In this document: piece after piece, positions 23,240 through 35,366 of the stretch
Layout of the letters: every line of letters starts with the position of its first letter
Numbering within the stretch: the stretch's first letter is position 1
DNA from: Branchiostoma floridae
Lineage: Eukaryota > Chordata > Leptocardii > Amphioxiformes > Branchiostomatidae
Reading direction: 5' to 3'
DNA length: 64,000 nt
NCBI RefSeq assembly: GCF_000003815.2
Contig: NC_049988.1
Span: 3,963,765 to 4,027,764 of the forward strand
The notes under the pieces: generated by a model
The model's input: only the letters and a program-made list of their open reading frames with translations
What the model was told of the DNA's origin: nothing
Databases searched by the model: none
Made by a program: the position numbers and the translations under genes

Positions 23240-23556
23240 GTATCTAATTATCATCTTCGAGGTGGTCACAAATGTGGTCCAAATGCTGAAAGCTCCAGTC
23301 TCATCCTTTGGAAAGGAAATCCCGTGTGAAACCATCCATCCAGCTTCGGTTAAATCCTCGACCACCACTCCTGTGTGGGATGTGATTTTCCATGGGTGTT
23401 ACTTTGCAGCTCTCTTGAAATTGAAACAACCCGAGGGGTGAGCAGAATAGAAAGAAACCACATCCTGACTCCCGGGATTTGAACCCGCGCCGAACCCGGG
23501 CAGCCGGATCACAAATCCAGATGCTAAACCGTTTGGACAAAAGGCTTAAGTCATTT
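23240..23556 (-). mobile_element. tRNA-derived SINE (minus strand)
   Basis: On the minus strand the head at 23556-23464 reads GTCCAAACGGTTTAGCATC, then GGATTTGTGATCC and the B-box GGGTTCAAATCCCGGGA, resembling a tRNA fold. A body follows (CCCCTCGGGTTGTTTCAAT ... CCACACAGGAGTGG). Left boundary is approximate. Confidence 0.55.
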
Positions 23557-24645
23557 GGCATCTTCAGTTTAGCAGTCCTTGAACCCCACTGTTACAAAAT
23601 AATGTAGACTTGTAAAGGCTCTCAGAACACAAACAGTAACTACAATGACTTTGTCTTGGAAGTCAGCCTGCTTTCATTATACAGTAGGACACTGTCAAAA
23701 AGTGCTTGCTGAAAGCACAAGGCTTCAATGTTAAAGAATTTAGTAATACACTAATTTTGGGACTATTTGATCATCAATCTGCTTGGTAACTGATTATGTG
23801 GTGGAGAGGTAACCATGATCTCAAAACATAAAAACCATATATAAAACCTGATTTACAGTACATAACATTGAATGCCTAAGAGTTTGAAATCTTTTGCCCA
23901 TTGCATTCTCCTCTGAAAGATAACCCAAAAGGAAACTAAATTGAATTTGTGCTCAAATTTCTTAACAATAAAATTTGTAAGGCAACACTTAATGAATTTG
24001 GTATTTGATACATTGTCTAACAATTCATAAGGCAATGAAAAAACGTGTATTGTACTTGCCTACTAGCCTTGAATTTAGAATCAGGTTCACTTCCAATTTA
24101 GTATGTAAGTCGAGTAGAGACAGTCGGTTTTGCCTCTAGCGCAGTATCGATAGCTTGGAGGTACTTGACTGTGTAAACCTAATAAAGCTAAGCTTCCCCT
24201 GCGTATGTAATCAGCAAGTGGATTTAGACAGACAGCCGAACGTAATAACTTTGTCGTGCACATTTTTTTGTTAGACGCATCCAGATTTGTTGAAGGCCTC
24301 CAGAATAAAAGCCATACTTTACGCTAGCCAGGCAATTAATGGTTTTGGCGCGGTCAGATTCGTTGTAGGTCTTTGTATTTTTTTGATGTTGTAGGATTTT
24401 CAAGCAGGCTTTGACAGAGCCAACTGCTTACAGGGATTGAAGACAGCCTTTCTCATAGCAAGACAGCTGAATATTGTACGCATTGTATTTAAAACAGCAA
24501 GCAAAGTATCGTTATTGGACTGAGCAGAGCACTTTGGACAAATTAATGCTTCATTCTGTAACCTCTTACAGCTTAATACATACTTAATATTTTGTGAAAA
24601 ACTTCTCTGGTACGCAACAGATCATAATTTTATTGACCAGGCTCA
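23557..24645. other. Intron sequence, nothing recognised
   Basis: AT-rich, short frames only. The stretch 24230-24480 is somewhat GC-richer and repeat-free. Confidence 0.35.
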
Positions 24646-24649
24646 GTGG

Positions 24650-24792
24650 AAAAAGAATCTAAAAATCTTGAGATTTTGTGGTAAATCTTGAGATGTTGCG
24701 AGTCAATCTTGAGATTTTTAAAAAGAATTTTGAGACCTTTTTATTATTCAAGTCTCAAGATTCTTTAAAAAGATCTCAAGATATTTTCAGTA
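24650..24792. repeat. Foldback repeat built on AATCTTGAGATTT
   Basis: AATCTTGAGATTT occurs three times from 24665, and the complement (AAGTCTCAAGATTC, GATCTCAAGATATTT) follows at 24750-24785, forming an imperfect hairpin. Confidence 0.6.
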
Positions 24793-25483
24793 ATATCATC
24801 AGTTAACGATCAAATGACAATCACACCTGATGTACATGTACATGTATGTGGTCGAGTAGAATTAGTCACACAATGACATCAAATTAGACTTTATCATGAA
24901 CCAATGTTGTCATTAACAGACTTTCGATAGTCACTGTATTTCTTGACCTTTTTTGCTCTTATAGAGTCAGTTATACAACAACACAGCAGTTGAATATACT
25001 GTAGATCTTTTAGGAAATACTTGACTCTGCAAAGTCATTTAAGGTTCAAGAACTGCCTGACCTCCAAGTACCTTACTTCTGGTCTGAAAATAACCACACT
25101 CGAGGTGATAGTGTCATTGGAAAATGACCTTCCGGCATAATCTATGTTGAGATAAGTACTTGAACTTAAAAGGCCCAAGCATTACAGTTCTTTGGGAATC
25201 ACTTCCAGCTTATGTGTTAAATGTCAGACTATTGATAGCAAAGATATTATTACTAAGTATTTTTAATATCATCATTATCATTATCATAGTATTGTAGTCT
25301 ATGGTAATATTGATATAGATAACGTCATACAGGAATTCAGTTAACATATCTTAGGGTCTGTAGTAAGATATAGGCTTTGGGTGATCTGATTAAAAAGAGT
25401 ACTATACATTAACTGCTTTTGTCACAATAGGCATGTGGAGTCACTTGAAGTGTGTTTATATTCATATGGACATAATTCATGAA

Positions 25484-25762
25484 TGCACACACACACACAC
25501 ACAAACATAAACACAAACACGCACAGTACACAGTTCACACACATATACATGCTGACAGTGCACTAAAAATACACACAGTCACATGATGCATTCACACTCA
25601 CACACACACATTCACACTCACACACACATTCACACTCACACACACACATTCACACACACACATACACACACACTACACACACATACACACACTACGCACA
25701 TACACACACACACTACACACACATACACACACTACACACACACACACACACACACACAGATG
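25484..25762. repeat. (CA)n / CACATTCA microsatellite
   Basis: Compound CA-rich array with ACACTCACACACACATTC variants and a pure CA stretch at 25736-25758. Frames through it are artefacts. Confidence 0.95.
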
Positions 25763-25889
25763 CACATTCACAACCATATCCAGTCCTTTGTGCAAAGGTT
25801 AACGTCATTAATGATTCCCTGGTTCTGGCCTAAAAGCTGTAATTTTCCGCCCTGTCTGTCTCCGCGAAGGTCACATCTCTGTCCTTCCT

Positions 25890-26060
25890 TCAGAGCGTGA
25901 CGAAACCTCGTGACATAATATTGCCGGGTGGATTGACGTCAATCCAGCTGTCCCTGCACTCTGATTGGTTGTTCGATTCGATTCGAACATTCTCCCAGAC
26001 GTCTGTGTTAACAATAACAGCCCTCAATTTTCTTTATCTGTCAATTCACTGTGGTTTTGT
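25890..26060. promoter_or_regulatory. Candidate intronic regulatory patch with a CRE palindrome
   Basis: GGATTGACGTCAATCC (25930-25945) is a perfect 16-bp palindrome around TGACGTCA. It is followed by CTGATTGGTTG (inverted CCAAT) and TTCGATTCGATTCGAA. Dense palindromes in unique sequence suggest regulation but prove nothing. Confidence 0.3.
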
Positions 26061-26090
26061 GATTAGAGTTGTTGACTTAGAGTCTACATT

Positions 26091-26393
26091 CAGGGCTCGA
26101 AATACCACCTGCATATGCAGTTTAGTGCAGGTAAATTTCTAGCTGTGCAGGTATTTTTGGTGTTAACCTGCACCTAACCTGCACTGGTCCATGTACTGGG
26201 TCTTATACATATACGTGCTATGACAAAGGTGTATGTGGATTGGTATTAGCTGCATTGACTAATTCCTGAACAATCTTAGTATGATCCACACTTCCTAAGA
26301 TCTGAGTGGTGCAGGTAAGATTTGTCTGGTGCAGGTAATTTTCAATGTTACCTGCACCAGTGCAGGTATGCAGAAAAAAAGTATTTTGAGCAT
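26091..26393. mobile_element. hAT-like 'CAGGGCTCGAAAT' element, family C, copy 2
   Basis: Left end CAGGGCTCGAAATACCACC, then CTGCATATGCAG; right part ACCTGCACCAGTGCAGGT and GTATTTTGAGC. TCTACATT before and TCTACAGG after may be an eroded 8-bp target duplication. The GTGCAGGT word is repeated throughout. Confidence 0.7.
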
Positions 26394-27290
26394 CTACAGG
26401 AAGAACTTTAACTTTTAAGTAGTGATAAAAATTTCAGTGACCTTAAAAGGTGTCATTATAGCATTACATCTTGTGAGAATGATCCGTGTTTCGCGGGTTT
26501 CATCAATAATTTCAGCGAAACGAATGAACGTGATTACGTGGCGCAGGATACCGTTGTTATCGTCAGGAGCAGCATACGCTAATGCACGTCATTATCTCTG
26601 AACCCCAAGGCAACCGTAATCTAACTGTTCGATAAAGCATATCATTTCTAATACCTCTTTTAACCATGGAAAGAGATAACAGCGTTACATGTGAACAGTT
26701 ACAATTACAGCACACCCGCTGATAAGCATCGGGACAAAACAACTCAGTTGATAGTTGAAAGACTATTTTGCAACATTGTAGAAAAATGTTGGGAAATTCT
26801 GGTGGAAAGATTTGGCATTGCAAATTTTATGGCAAGCATTTAGTAGATAACATGGACAGTAGAACTATATGCATTTGTTGAATAATGTTACATGTACATA
26901 TTGAACAATATGGCATTCAATCGGGACATGTATTTAGTCATTGTAAACTTTTAGAATTTTTTTTTATTGTTTTGAGTCCAACCCTTGGACTTCAACAAAT
27001 GCACAATTATTTTGACTATTCATTTTATCATGTGATATAATAATAAAAGATAGTCGCATGTCAACACTTCAAAGCATCTAATGTGAATATTTTTTGTTTC
27101 AGGAAAAAATTGTTTTTGGAATAACATATTTTTGACATTTTTTATCCAAATCAAACTTCATGTATTCTCAATATTCAAATTAAAATGGGATTTTGTTACA
27201 CTCAGATCTAAGCTTAGAAATATCTGCTTTCTGTAATACAATGTCATGCTTTCACTTTAAGAGAGCGCAAAATCAATCTATTATCTTACA
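26394..27290. other. Intron sequence, nothing recognised
   Basis: Repeat-free patch at 26460-26620 (GTTTCGCGGGTTTC, TTTCAGCGAAACG) is a possible conserved non-coding element; the rest is AT-rich. Confidence 0.3.
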
Positions 27291-27515
27291 TAACACTAGT
27301 TTACCTTTATCCGCGGTGTAACCTATATCCGTTGATAACATGGTATTTATGGATATCAAGTTGGCCTCAAACTGCAATATTTTCCATACACAGAAACATA
27401 TTGAATATTACAGTTTGAAACCACCGTCCGTGGACTTGATATCCATAAATACAGTGTTTTTTAAAAGAACGAATATAGGTTACCCCGGGCCGCGGATAAA
27501 AGTGAACTAGCGTTA
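27291..27515. mobile_element. Palindromic TA-flanked MITE, family A, copy 6
   Basis: TAACACTAGTTTACC to GTGAACTAGCGTTA, with the centre CTGCAATATTTTCC and both GATATCAAGT and ACTTGATATCC present. Good, nearly complete copy. Confidence 0.85.
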
Positions 27516-27959
27516 CTGTTAAACTAGAAACTGCATTGTCCTTGCACTCCTCTTGCTGCATGAAATAATGGAAGACAGCGCTCCAGGGGGGATACTGTCG
27601 CACACACTCCGTTGGGCGTAATTATGAGAAACGGTCTTTCAGCATCAGTGGCATTGACAGCCTAACCACCGGCAATTATTATGATGTTCAACAGAGGTTA
27701 TCAAGTTTTCCACTTTAAGTCTGGGGACTTTTCTTCGAGCAGGCTTCTTTGAAGTGTTAATTTTCTTAAAGAATGTGCACTGCATTGCACACAGTACGTT
27801 GATTCCAGGGCATGCACATAGGTCACCAAGTTGGTGTTTCTGTTGCAGGGTATATTTTTTACAGGGTGGGGGTTGCATGCCAATAGCCAGGAATTTTTTT
27901 AGGGGGGGGGGACTTCTTTTGTAGATTTTTTTTTACTAGTGGCATAAGCTTTGAAGGGG

Positions 27960-28192
27960 ATTTCTGGAGAATTGTGAAAATCCTTCCTCCTGATACGGTA
28001 TTACCTGCCCGTTTCCGTTAGCATGCTTTCAATATCCTCAAATAATGGGCCCTCCTTAATTTTAGTATTAGATTCCTACCGAAAGACAGCTCCAACCAAG
28101 ATGCCCTACCCAGGATTGAACCCAGTTACATGTACCAACCAATTGGAATTAGGAGCTCGACTGCTATATATACCAGTTGAGCTAGAGAGACA
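27960..28192 (-). mobile_element. tRNA-derived SINE (minus strand)
   Basis: Minus-strand head at 28192-28094: TCTCTAGCTCAACTGGTAT (A box) and GGGTTCAATCCTGGG (B box), about 55 nt apart. A body continues down to about 27960 (GTCTTTCGGTAGGAATC ...). Boundaries approximate. Confidence 0.6.
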
Positions 28193-28675
28193 TTTCCCTT
28201 GATTATGCAGTACACTTATGATTTATTCCTACATTAAAGTTTTCTGACATTAATGGCAGAGACATTACAATTATTAGCAATTATTAAGATGTGCAGTGGC
28301 AGATAACAAGTTTTCTACTTGTTACTGTTCCTAGTGCTATGCCTATTACTGTTAATGCATTTAAAGTGCGCAATGTCATGTTACAAGAGGCAAGTGAATT
28401 TGGTGATTGAAGTTAGCAGTGGAAAAGTGTCATTTATAGTAATGCAATGCAAGACAGAGTACATTCTTGTTAACTGTGATGAGAACTATAAAATCTTTAC
28501 AAATATTTCAAATGTTTATTTTCTTGCCAGTCTTCCCTCTTTTTATCATTTTTTTTAGAGTTGACAACAGTTGCATAAGCTGATGTTAGTCAACACATGA
28601 TCTAGCTTTCAAGTATTGTCTTGATGCATGAAAACTTGATAAATGACACTGAGATTTTCAAATTTTTATCTAAGG

Positions 28676-28872
28676 CCTAGGTCACATTTCCGAACCGGGG
28701 CCCGGCCGTGCAGCTTTCGGGAGGGAAAAGAATGATATAAAAGATATCAAAATACACAAAATGTCAACATAAGATTTATGGGCATAACTTTGCATATATC
28801 TCTAGGTATAAATTTTAATCTTTCGTCACTTAAAACATCCCAGTTGGGCCCCGCTTTGGAAATATGACCTAA
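28676..28872. mobile_element. MITE with 'TAGGTCACATTTCC' ends
   Basis: CCTAGGTCACATTTCCGAA and TTGGAAATATGACCTAAG form the ends; GGGGCCC/GGGCCCC are internal to both arms. About 197 bp. Its right end overlaps the target duplication of the next element. Confidence 0.65.
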
Positions 28873-28875
28873 GCC

Positions 28876-29199
28876 CAGGGCTTTAGCCAGCTCAAATATT
28901 TTTTCCGTCAGTCAATTACAATCGTCGCGAAAACCGCAAAAATTAATTAGAAGGACTGAACTGAGAAAAACGGGTTTTAATGAGATTATCGTATGCGAAA
29001 GAGCACCGACACACATTGTCAACAATCATAACAATAGCAAAACAAACAGTGTGTGGCTTTTACGGCGTCCCCAAGCCGCCTGTGGCTTCCACCAAGGATT
29101 TTTGTCCGTCAAGGTTGACGGATTGGTTTTAAAATTTTTCCGTCAGACGCAGCAAATTTCCGTCAATTGATGGAAAAACGGACGCTGGCTAGAGCCCTG
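28876..29199. mobile_element. hAT element, 'CAGGGCTCTAGCCAGC' family D, copy 1
   Basis: CAGGGCTTTAGCCAGC...GCTGGCTAGAGCCCTG with a perfect 8-bp target duplication CCTAAGCC on both sides (28868-28875, 29200-29207). 8-bp duplication and CAGGG termini fit hAT. Internal CCGTCAATTGACGG-type words; no transposase. Confidence 0.85.
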
Positions 29200-29497
29200 C
29201 CTAAGCCTTAAGCCTGCCAGGCCAGAATTTCCCTGGGTACAGTTTTGTCGGGGGTACATTCTGGCATGTGACACTGGCTTTCTTCCCTTGCTAAGTTTTC
29301 CTGTCAGGTCTTCCATGCTACATACTCTTTTGATGTATCCATCATAACAATCCCTTGATGCCAGTTACAAAGATAGCATATTAATCTGTCATGGTTGTTT
29401 TGATGTTGAATGGCATTTACAAAGTTTTCAAATTGCCATCAAACCTGCCTTTCGTAACCGTTACAAAAGAAAATTGTCAACGTAAAAAGGTATCCAG

Positions 29498-29600
29498 TAG
29501 GCCACACCAATTTTATTAGACGTTTCTCAAATTTTTCAGAAAAGAATTGGGTTGGTCGGTAAAAAAAAAATTAAGAATTCTTTTTTGGAAAAAGTCGGGG
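29498..29600. mobile_element. Fragment of the Harbinger-like 'GGCCACACCAAT' element, family E
   Basis: GGCCACACCAATTTTATTAGACG followed by a T-rich stretch and GGGTTGGTCGGT, as in the copy at 48187. Right end missing. Confidence 0.5.
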
Positions 29601-30100
29601 GTAGGAGACATTGAGGGGCTTCCTCAAGTTACACAACAGAAATAACAACAGGTTTAGCAATTAATAGTTTTCAGATTTTGTACACGTATTTGAATGGAAA
29701 TGCTTCCCAAAGTTTTTTTCTGGATTATCTAACTAAAATTCGTAGCTTTGCTGGGCCAAGCAGCTTCATATTTTCCCATTGTCATTGTGGCCGTCGGTGT
29801 GGCTGCCACACCATCCAAATGGTCCTTATGCAGAGCTGGTCGCTTGAACAGGTACACCTGTAGAATAATCTCCATGTTTCATCTCTGTGTTTTGTATCAT
29901 ATATTCAAGTTTAATGCATTCAATCGTAAAAACAAATCAAGTCCATCTATAAATGTAGTCTTCCCTGCAAACCTGTCAACTTCAAATGCAACACAGATTT
30001 AGTGCAAAACTCATTAAACTCAGTGCTAGAGTACATCTGGGTTTTCTTTATTAGGCAGTGTTAAGTAAAGCTCTCATGAAACCCTTAGGTATGAGATATG

Positions 30101-30426
30101 CAGGGCTTGACATTTTTTCTGAATATGTACACTGTCGCAGGTAACATTGAAAATCACCTGTACCAGACAAATTTTACCTGCACCACCCTGAATATAGGAA
30201 GTATGAATCATACTGAAATTGTTCAGGAACCATAGCCATTTTTTTCCTCTATACTTTATAGGTGGTAACAGTCAATGCAGCTAATAACAACTACATTGTA
30301 GGGCATTTATGTATAAGCCCAGTACATGGACCAGTGCAGGTTAGGTGCAGGTAGACATCAGAAATACCTACACAGCTCCAATTTTACTTGCACTAACCTG
30401 CATATGCAGGTGGTATTTCGAGCCCA
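30101..30426. mobile_element. hAT-like element, family C, copy 3
   Basis: CAGGGCTTGACATTTTTTCTG at the left; CTGCATATGCAGGTGGTATTTCGAGCCCAG at the right; GTGCAGGTTAGGTGCAGGT inside. GATAT flanks both ends. Inverted relative to the copy at 26091. Confidence 0.75.
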
Positions 30427-30839
30427 GGATATTTCATTTGGTTTAGTATAACAATCCTCCATCGTCAATGGTGACAGTGTAAGATGCTATGATCATTATG
30501 ACGACAAAGGAGGTTGTCAGGTTTTACTGATAATATAGGCAGGTTTGTTTGCCCTCCAGTGCAATACCACAAAGTGTTAATTTTCCTGTCAAATCTTGCA
30601 AGCGTGAATGATGCTTTAATGAATTTTATCACCATGTATAAAAGTATATCCAGTCACCTAGCCTGCAGACTTGTCACTTTAAAGTACATTTGGGAGCTCG
30701 TAATGATTATGAAATACAGCAGGGACCTAATGTTTAAAGTAAGACATGTAAGTTTCAGGTGTGACAAGTCGTTTGATGTGATAAAGCCTGTTGCTGCCTG
30801 TGAAGTTATCTAGGATGTTACCAGCTTATTCCGGTTGTA

Positions 30840-31435
30840 CACTTACACTTTTAGCATTTTGATGCTTCTTACCGTGATGCCAAAATTTGTGTAAGCTGTG
30901 TGTAAAAAGTGTGTAAACTCTGTCACCAGTACTGAACTTTTAATGTATTAGCTCTGTTCTTAGTGTTAGAATTTGAGTGTGTTGGCTCTGTCCCTGGTTC
31001 TGAAATTTTGTGTGTATGTTTTGTCCCTGGTGCTAGAATTTGAATTTGTTGGGCCTGTCCCTGGCACTGAAATTTAAGTGTGGTAGTTATGTCCCTGGTG
31101 TTCGAATTTCAGTGTGTCGGCTCTGTACCTGGTACTGAAATTTGAGTGTGGTAGTTCTGTCCCTGGTACTGAACTGTAAGTGTGGCAGTTCTTTCCCTGG
31201 TGCTGAAATTTGAGCGTGTTGGCTCTGTCCCTGGTGCTTAAATTTCTATCTTGGCTCTGTTCTTGGTGCTGAGAGTTAAGTATATTGGCTATTTTCCTGG
31301 TACTGACAATTTAGTGTGTGTGCTCTGTCCCTGGTACTGAATTTTTTGTTGTGTTAGTTCTGTCTGTGGTGCTAAAATTTGTGTGTTGGCTCTGTCCCTT
31401 ATTTTTTAAACTTGTTGGTTCTGTCTCCTATAACA
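30840..31435. repeat. 34-bp minisatellite, locus 1 (about 16 degenerate units)
   Basis: The unit GCTCTGTCCCTGGTGCTGAA + ATTTGAGTGTGTTG is repeated with substitutions and indels. The same unit recurs at 38335-38600, 42660-43035 and inside the satellite at 38640-41075. Confidence 0.9.
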
Positions 31436-31499
31436 AATATTTACTTAAATGTACTTCATGAGATATGGCAAAATGAAATAGATTTTATATCATAACAGT

Positions 31500-31685
31500 C
31501 TGTAGGGCCAACTTTTAACCCAAGGTAAACCAAACTTCCCATCCTGCAGTCTCCAGTTACACCATTTTGTTTTTCATATTTTGTCACTCTACAATATCAC
31601 AAATACTCTGGAAGCCTCATCAAAACCAACACAAACAGAAAACTATACCTCTGTTTTCATAAAGGAAACAGTTCAGCCTATGTAT
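31500..31685. repeat. Dispersed repeat, family K fragment
   Basis: ACCAACACAAACAGAAAACTATACCTCTGTTTTCATAAAGG resembles the end of the family at 1905 and 55855. Weak. Confidence 0.3.
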
Positions 31686-31889
31686 TACTTTTAAGTCTCC
31701 CCATAGTACCATTAAATACTATATAACGTACCGGAAATTCAAAGCCTCAGCCTTTAGGGTAATGTACGAAAAAAATCAAAGGACATAAAGAACTCTAACT
31801 AGCATTTCTAAGACAGCCCCGAATTCCTCAGGTGGCCATAAAGGTTAATGCACCGGAAATTCAAAGCTGTCCATAAAGGTTCTAGAAAT

Positions 31890-32120
31890 CCTGGAAGATT
31901 TCTTTGACATTCACGACGTTTGGAAAATCCGCCGCGGCGGCTTTGGATGTCAAGCCCCGGTAGAACCGGCGAGCCGATCGTTATTGTCTCGTAAACACCG
32001 CAAACAGATGAGCCGCGACCGCAAGCGCTGACAGACCTGCTTGCTTGGATGGAGCTGGCCCCATATCATTGTCACCCGCGGCTGAATAATTAATGGACAT
32101 GTCCGGAAGCATTACACAAA
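31890..32120. promoter_or_regulatory. GC-rich unique intronic patch, candidate conserved element
   Basis: GC- and CpG-rich (AAATCCGCCGCGGCGGCTTT, TCACCCGCGGCTGAATAATT) in an AT-rich intron, with no repeat ends. CCGCCGCGGCGG is a perfect palindrome. Could be an enhancer, alternative promoter or old element. Confidence 0.3.
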
Positions 32121-32362
32121 CATGTACTTACAGTCGGGGGGTAACTGAATGGCTGCATGCATCTTCATGTTCCTGCATTGGATTTCGAATTTAGGCCACC
32201 CGGGATTAATTGTGTAACAGATACGTTCCTCACAGTTTCGTCTAAAAACCTGATAACCGTATAGCAATGGACAATGTAGATTTAGAGCATTAGGTCACCT
32301 TATTAGAAAACACCTTTTTTAATACAAAAGCATCCTCGATGCAGAATTTTATGCTCACTCAC

Positions 32363-32704
32363 CAGGGCTCTAGCCAGCGTCCGTTTTTCCGTCAATTAAC
32401 GGAAATTTGCTGCGTGTGACGGAATTCTTTTTAAACCAATCCGTCAACCTTGATGGACAAAAATTCTTGGTGGAAGCTACAAGCGGCTTGGGGACGCCGT
32501 CCACGGTCGTAAAAGCCACACACTGTTTGTTTTGCTATTGTTATGATTGTTGACAATGTGTGTCAGCGCCCTTTCGCATACGATAATCTCATTAAAAGAT
32601 CCGTTTTCAAGGTCTCCGTTCCGTCTTTCTAACTTAATTTTTGCGGTTTTTGCGACAATGGGAATTGGTTGACGGAAAAGAAATTTGAACTGGCTAGAGC
32701 CCTG
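32363..32704. mobile_element. hAT element, family D, copy 2
   Basis: CAGGGCTCTAGCCAGCGTCC...CTGGCTAGAGCCCTG with a perfect 8-bp target duplication TCACTCAC (32355-32362, 32705-32712). Interior contains TCCGTCAATTAACGGA and no transposase. Confidence 0.9.
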
Positions 32705-32712
32705 TCACTCAC

Positions 32713-33540
32713 TCACACACTCACTATCCGGTTTAGCGTCCGTTGTTCCCTGTCTTCCAGGGGTTGGGCATTTTGTCAAGACATTTCGGTCTGATTGCTG
32801 CTCTTTATCCGCCTCTGTCAAGGGGGTTGGCTTTTATATATTTATGCAATGTATTTAAGTTACTGTCTCTTTTTTTACACTTTTTAGACTTTTCAAAATT
32901 AAAAAGGTGCTACAAGTTGTTGCCAAATTTGGGGTGTGTACTTTATTTGAGGTTCTTGTACGATAGTAAAAGAGAATGAAAGAAGGCAAGGTGGAGCTAC
33001 AATTCTAGGAAGGTTTCAAAACATACACATTGGTGTTGTCTTGAGGTTATCTTACCAAAGAAACTGTTTAAGCATGATTTACATGAGAGTGGCATTTGCA
33101 TACAATCCTTCCTTTTTTATTTTGTCTACTGAGTGCTTTTTTCATTGTACTGATAAAGATGTTGAACTTTGAGAATTTGGTTTTGAGGACAGATTTTCAT
33201 TGTCTTTTAAAGTAAAAAAATCAATTTTTTACACCTGGTAATATATTTGCTTTTTGATGCATTGATGCATATTGACTTACATGCATAAGGAACTCCTACC
33301 TTTCAAGTTTGCCACAGGTGAAACATTACTTAAAGCGAAGTTAATCCTGCGCTACGAGTGTGAATTAAGGTTTGCTGACGTCTTGTCTAACAACCTTAAG
33401 GGGAGATAGACCTGTAAGTGAAAATGCTGACACAAGCAAACATTAGATTCAATGTATAAAAGAATAAGATATACTCTTGTAATTAATGGGACAGAAAGAT
33501 ACAGATTCTCAGGCCAAGGAGAAGATGTGTTGCAAGGTGC
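32713..33540. other. Intron sequence, nothing recognised
   Basis: AT-rich, short frames only. Confidence 0.35.
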
Positions 33541-34120
33541 GTTTTTGCTGTAAATACAAGACAAATTTGAACCCCTGAAAGAGTTTTAGACCTGCAGCAT
33601 TACTGTCAGTGCTCAAACTACTTGTTTCAGTCACTTTGCCTTGAAGAATGTGCAAGATAGCTGCAGGTAAAGCTCTTTTAGATCCCATTTGATCTTGTCT
33701 TCAAGGGTGGATTGGATCCCTGGCTCTTGTCTTAGAGCCCTTACAGAAGACATACTATAGCAAGTAGACTTGCTGACATCAAGAAATGTTTGGTCTAATC
33801 TTACAGAATAAGATTGAATTTAAATTTTGTTTGCTTACAATATAGTGTTACAGTGGTGTCTTATAGGACCACATTCAAGGTGCAGATGTAAAGGTTTTCT
33901 ACTCTTGTTTTCTTGCTCTTAAAAGTGCCATCTAATAAACCTTCCTAGCCCCTTGCAGTAGCCTCATATGTTCAATTCTAATCTTATCTTGATATAGTTT
34001 GATTGTACATAATGTAATATTATCACAGTCTATGTATTTCTTTATCATTTATCTATTGATTATTGGTTATAATCAATGTTGCATAGAGGAGGAGGGTCAT
34101 GTGTAAGCTATAAATATCTG

Positions 34121-34535
34121 TGTCATGCCTGGGCCACGATAACGTTCGATACGGGTGTTCCAGACCAAGTGATAAAAAGCTGTATCACACAGGCTTTGAA
34201 GTTTTATCACACAGGCTTCCATCAAATATTTTGAACATACTCTGCAAACACCGGGTACGGCGTGGTCAAAAATTCAAATACCAGATTCAAACGTTGGAAC
34301 ATTGCTGTTGTAACAAATTTATTGTAAGAACTTTTGGCGCATTTTGCATCAAAACATGTGTTTTCTCAGGTGGGTATGACATAAATAAAATACAACACAG
34401 TGTATTCCGCATCACCCTCAGTCCCAGCCCTCCCGTGGGTTGGATCACCCTTCAGCCTTCGGACGATCCGACATGCAGTCTGGCTTTTACGTTGGGTGAT
34501 ACGGAATACACCATGTTGTATTCTATATTTTCCTC
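34121..34535 (+). repeat. Dispersed repeat with GTGTATTCCG hairpin, family H, copy 1
   Basis: TGTCATGCCTGGGCCACGATAAC at the left; near the right end GTGTATTCCGCATCACC and GGTGATACGGAATACACC form a large hairpin. An inverted full copy lies at 63005-63415 and a partial copy at 36069. A 161-codon frame overlaps it but is not shared in intact form by the other copy. Class unknown. Confidence 0.65.
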
Positions 34536-35045
34536 CTCCTTCACCTGTTTTACATCTTGTTTATTGTATTACGTCTTCTGTATTTTCTGTTGTGGAAATA
34601 AATAAAGAAACCAACAAAAGGCAATGAAGCCTTTGTATGGTTATAGCTTCCATCCTGGCAGATGAAGTATTTGCACAACTGGCAGGCCACAGCTGATGCT
34701 TTGAAAATAGTTTTAAAACCCTTGCCTATTACCACGCATGTGGAACTCATTCCTCTTCGCAAGATTGTCCAGGGTAAAGCACTGATAGAGCCAACTTAAG
34801 CCTGGCTTGCAGCGTAGATTGGTTTGCTAACTCTACTCTAGTCATTATCAAAGATAGAGTCTGACTTCTAATTAGACTTCAAGAAATATTGGACCTAATC
34901 TTTTACATGTATACATGATATATACAAGATCAAATGAATACAATTTAGTCTGCTTAGCATAGTGCTATAGTCATATCTAAAAGGTCACATACAAGATTCA
35001 GATGTAAAGATGATGAAGTCTTTACAGAGTGTATATCACAACTGG

Positions 35046-35366
35046 CAGGGCTCGAAATACTTTTTTCTGCATACCTACACCAGTTTGAAAATTACCTGCA
35101 CCAGACAAATTTTGCCTGCACCACTCTGAATCTAGGATGCATTGATCGTATTAAAATTGTTGAGGAATCATTTCTATTTTATTTCTTTTATACTTTATAG
35201 GTGGTAATAGTCAATGCAGCTAATAACAATCCACATACACCTACATTTTAGGACATATATGTGTAAAACCCAGTGCAGGTTAGGTGCAGGTAGACACCAG
35301 AAATACCTGCATAGTTCCAATTTTACCTGCACTAACCTGCATATGCAGGTGGTATTTCGAGCACTG
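35046..35366. mobile_element. hAT-like element, family C, copy 4
   Basis: CAGGGCTCGAAATACTTTTTTC...CTGCATATGCAGGTGGTATTTCGAGCACTG. AACTG precedes and follows the ends, a possible short target duplication. Confidence 0.75.

Noticed and set aside
23464-23556. Functional tRNA gene
   Set aside because: The acceptor and D stems do not pair well and a SINE-like body follows; same conclusion for 28094-28192 and 50060-50138.
25583-25900. His/Thr-rich 105-codon frame
   Set aside because: It is a translation of the CA microsatellite.
34120-34605. 161-codon frame
   Set aside because: It lies in a dispersed repeat whose inverted copy at 63005 does not keep the frame; no family resemblance.
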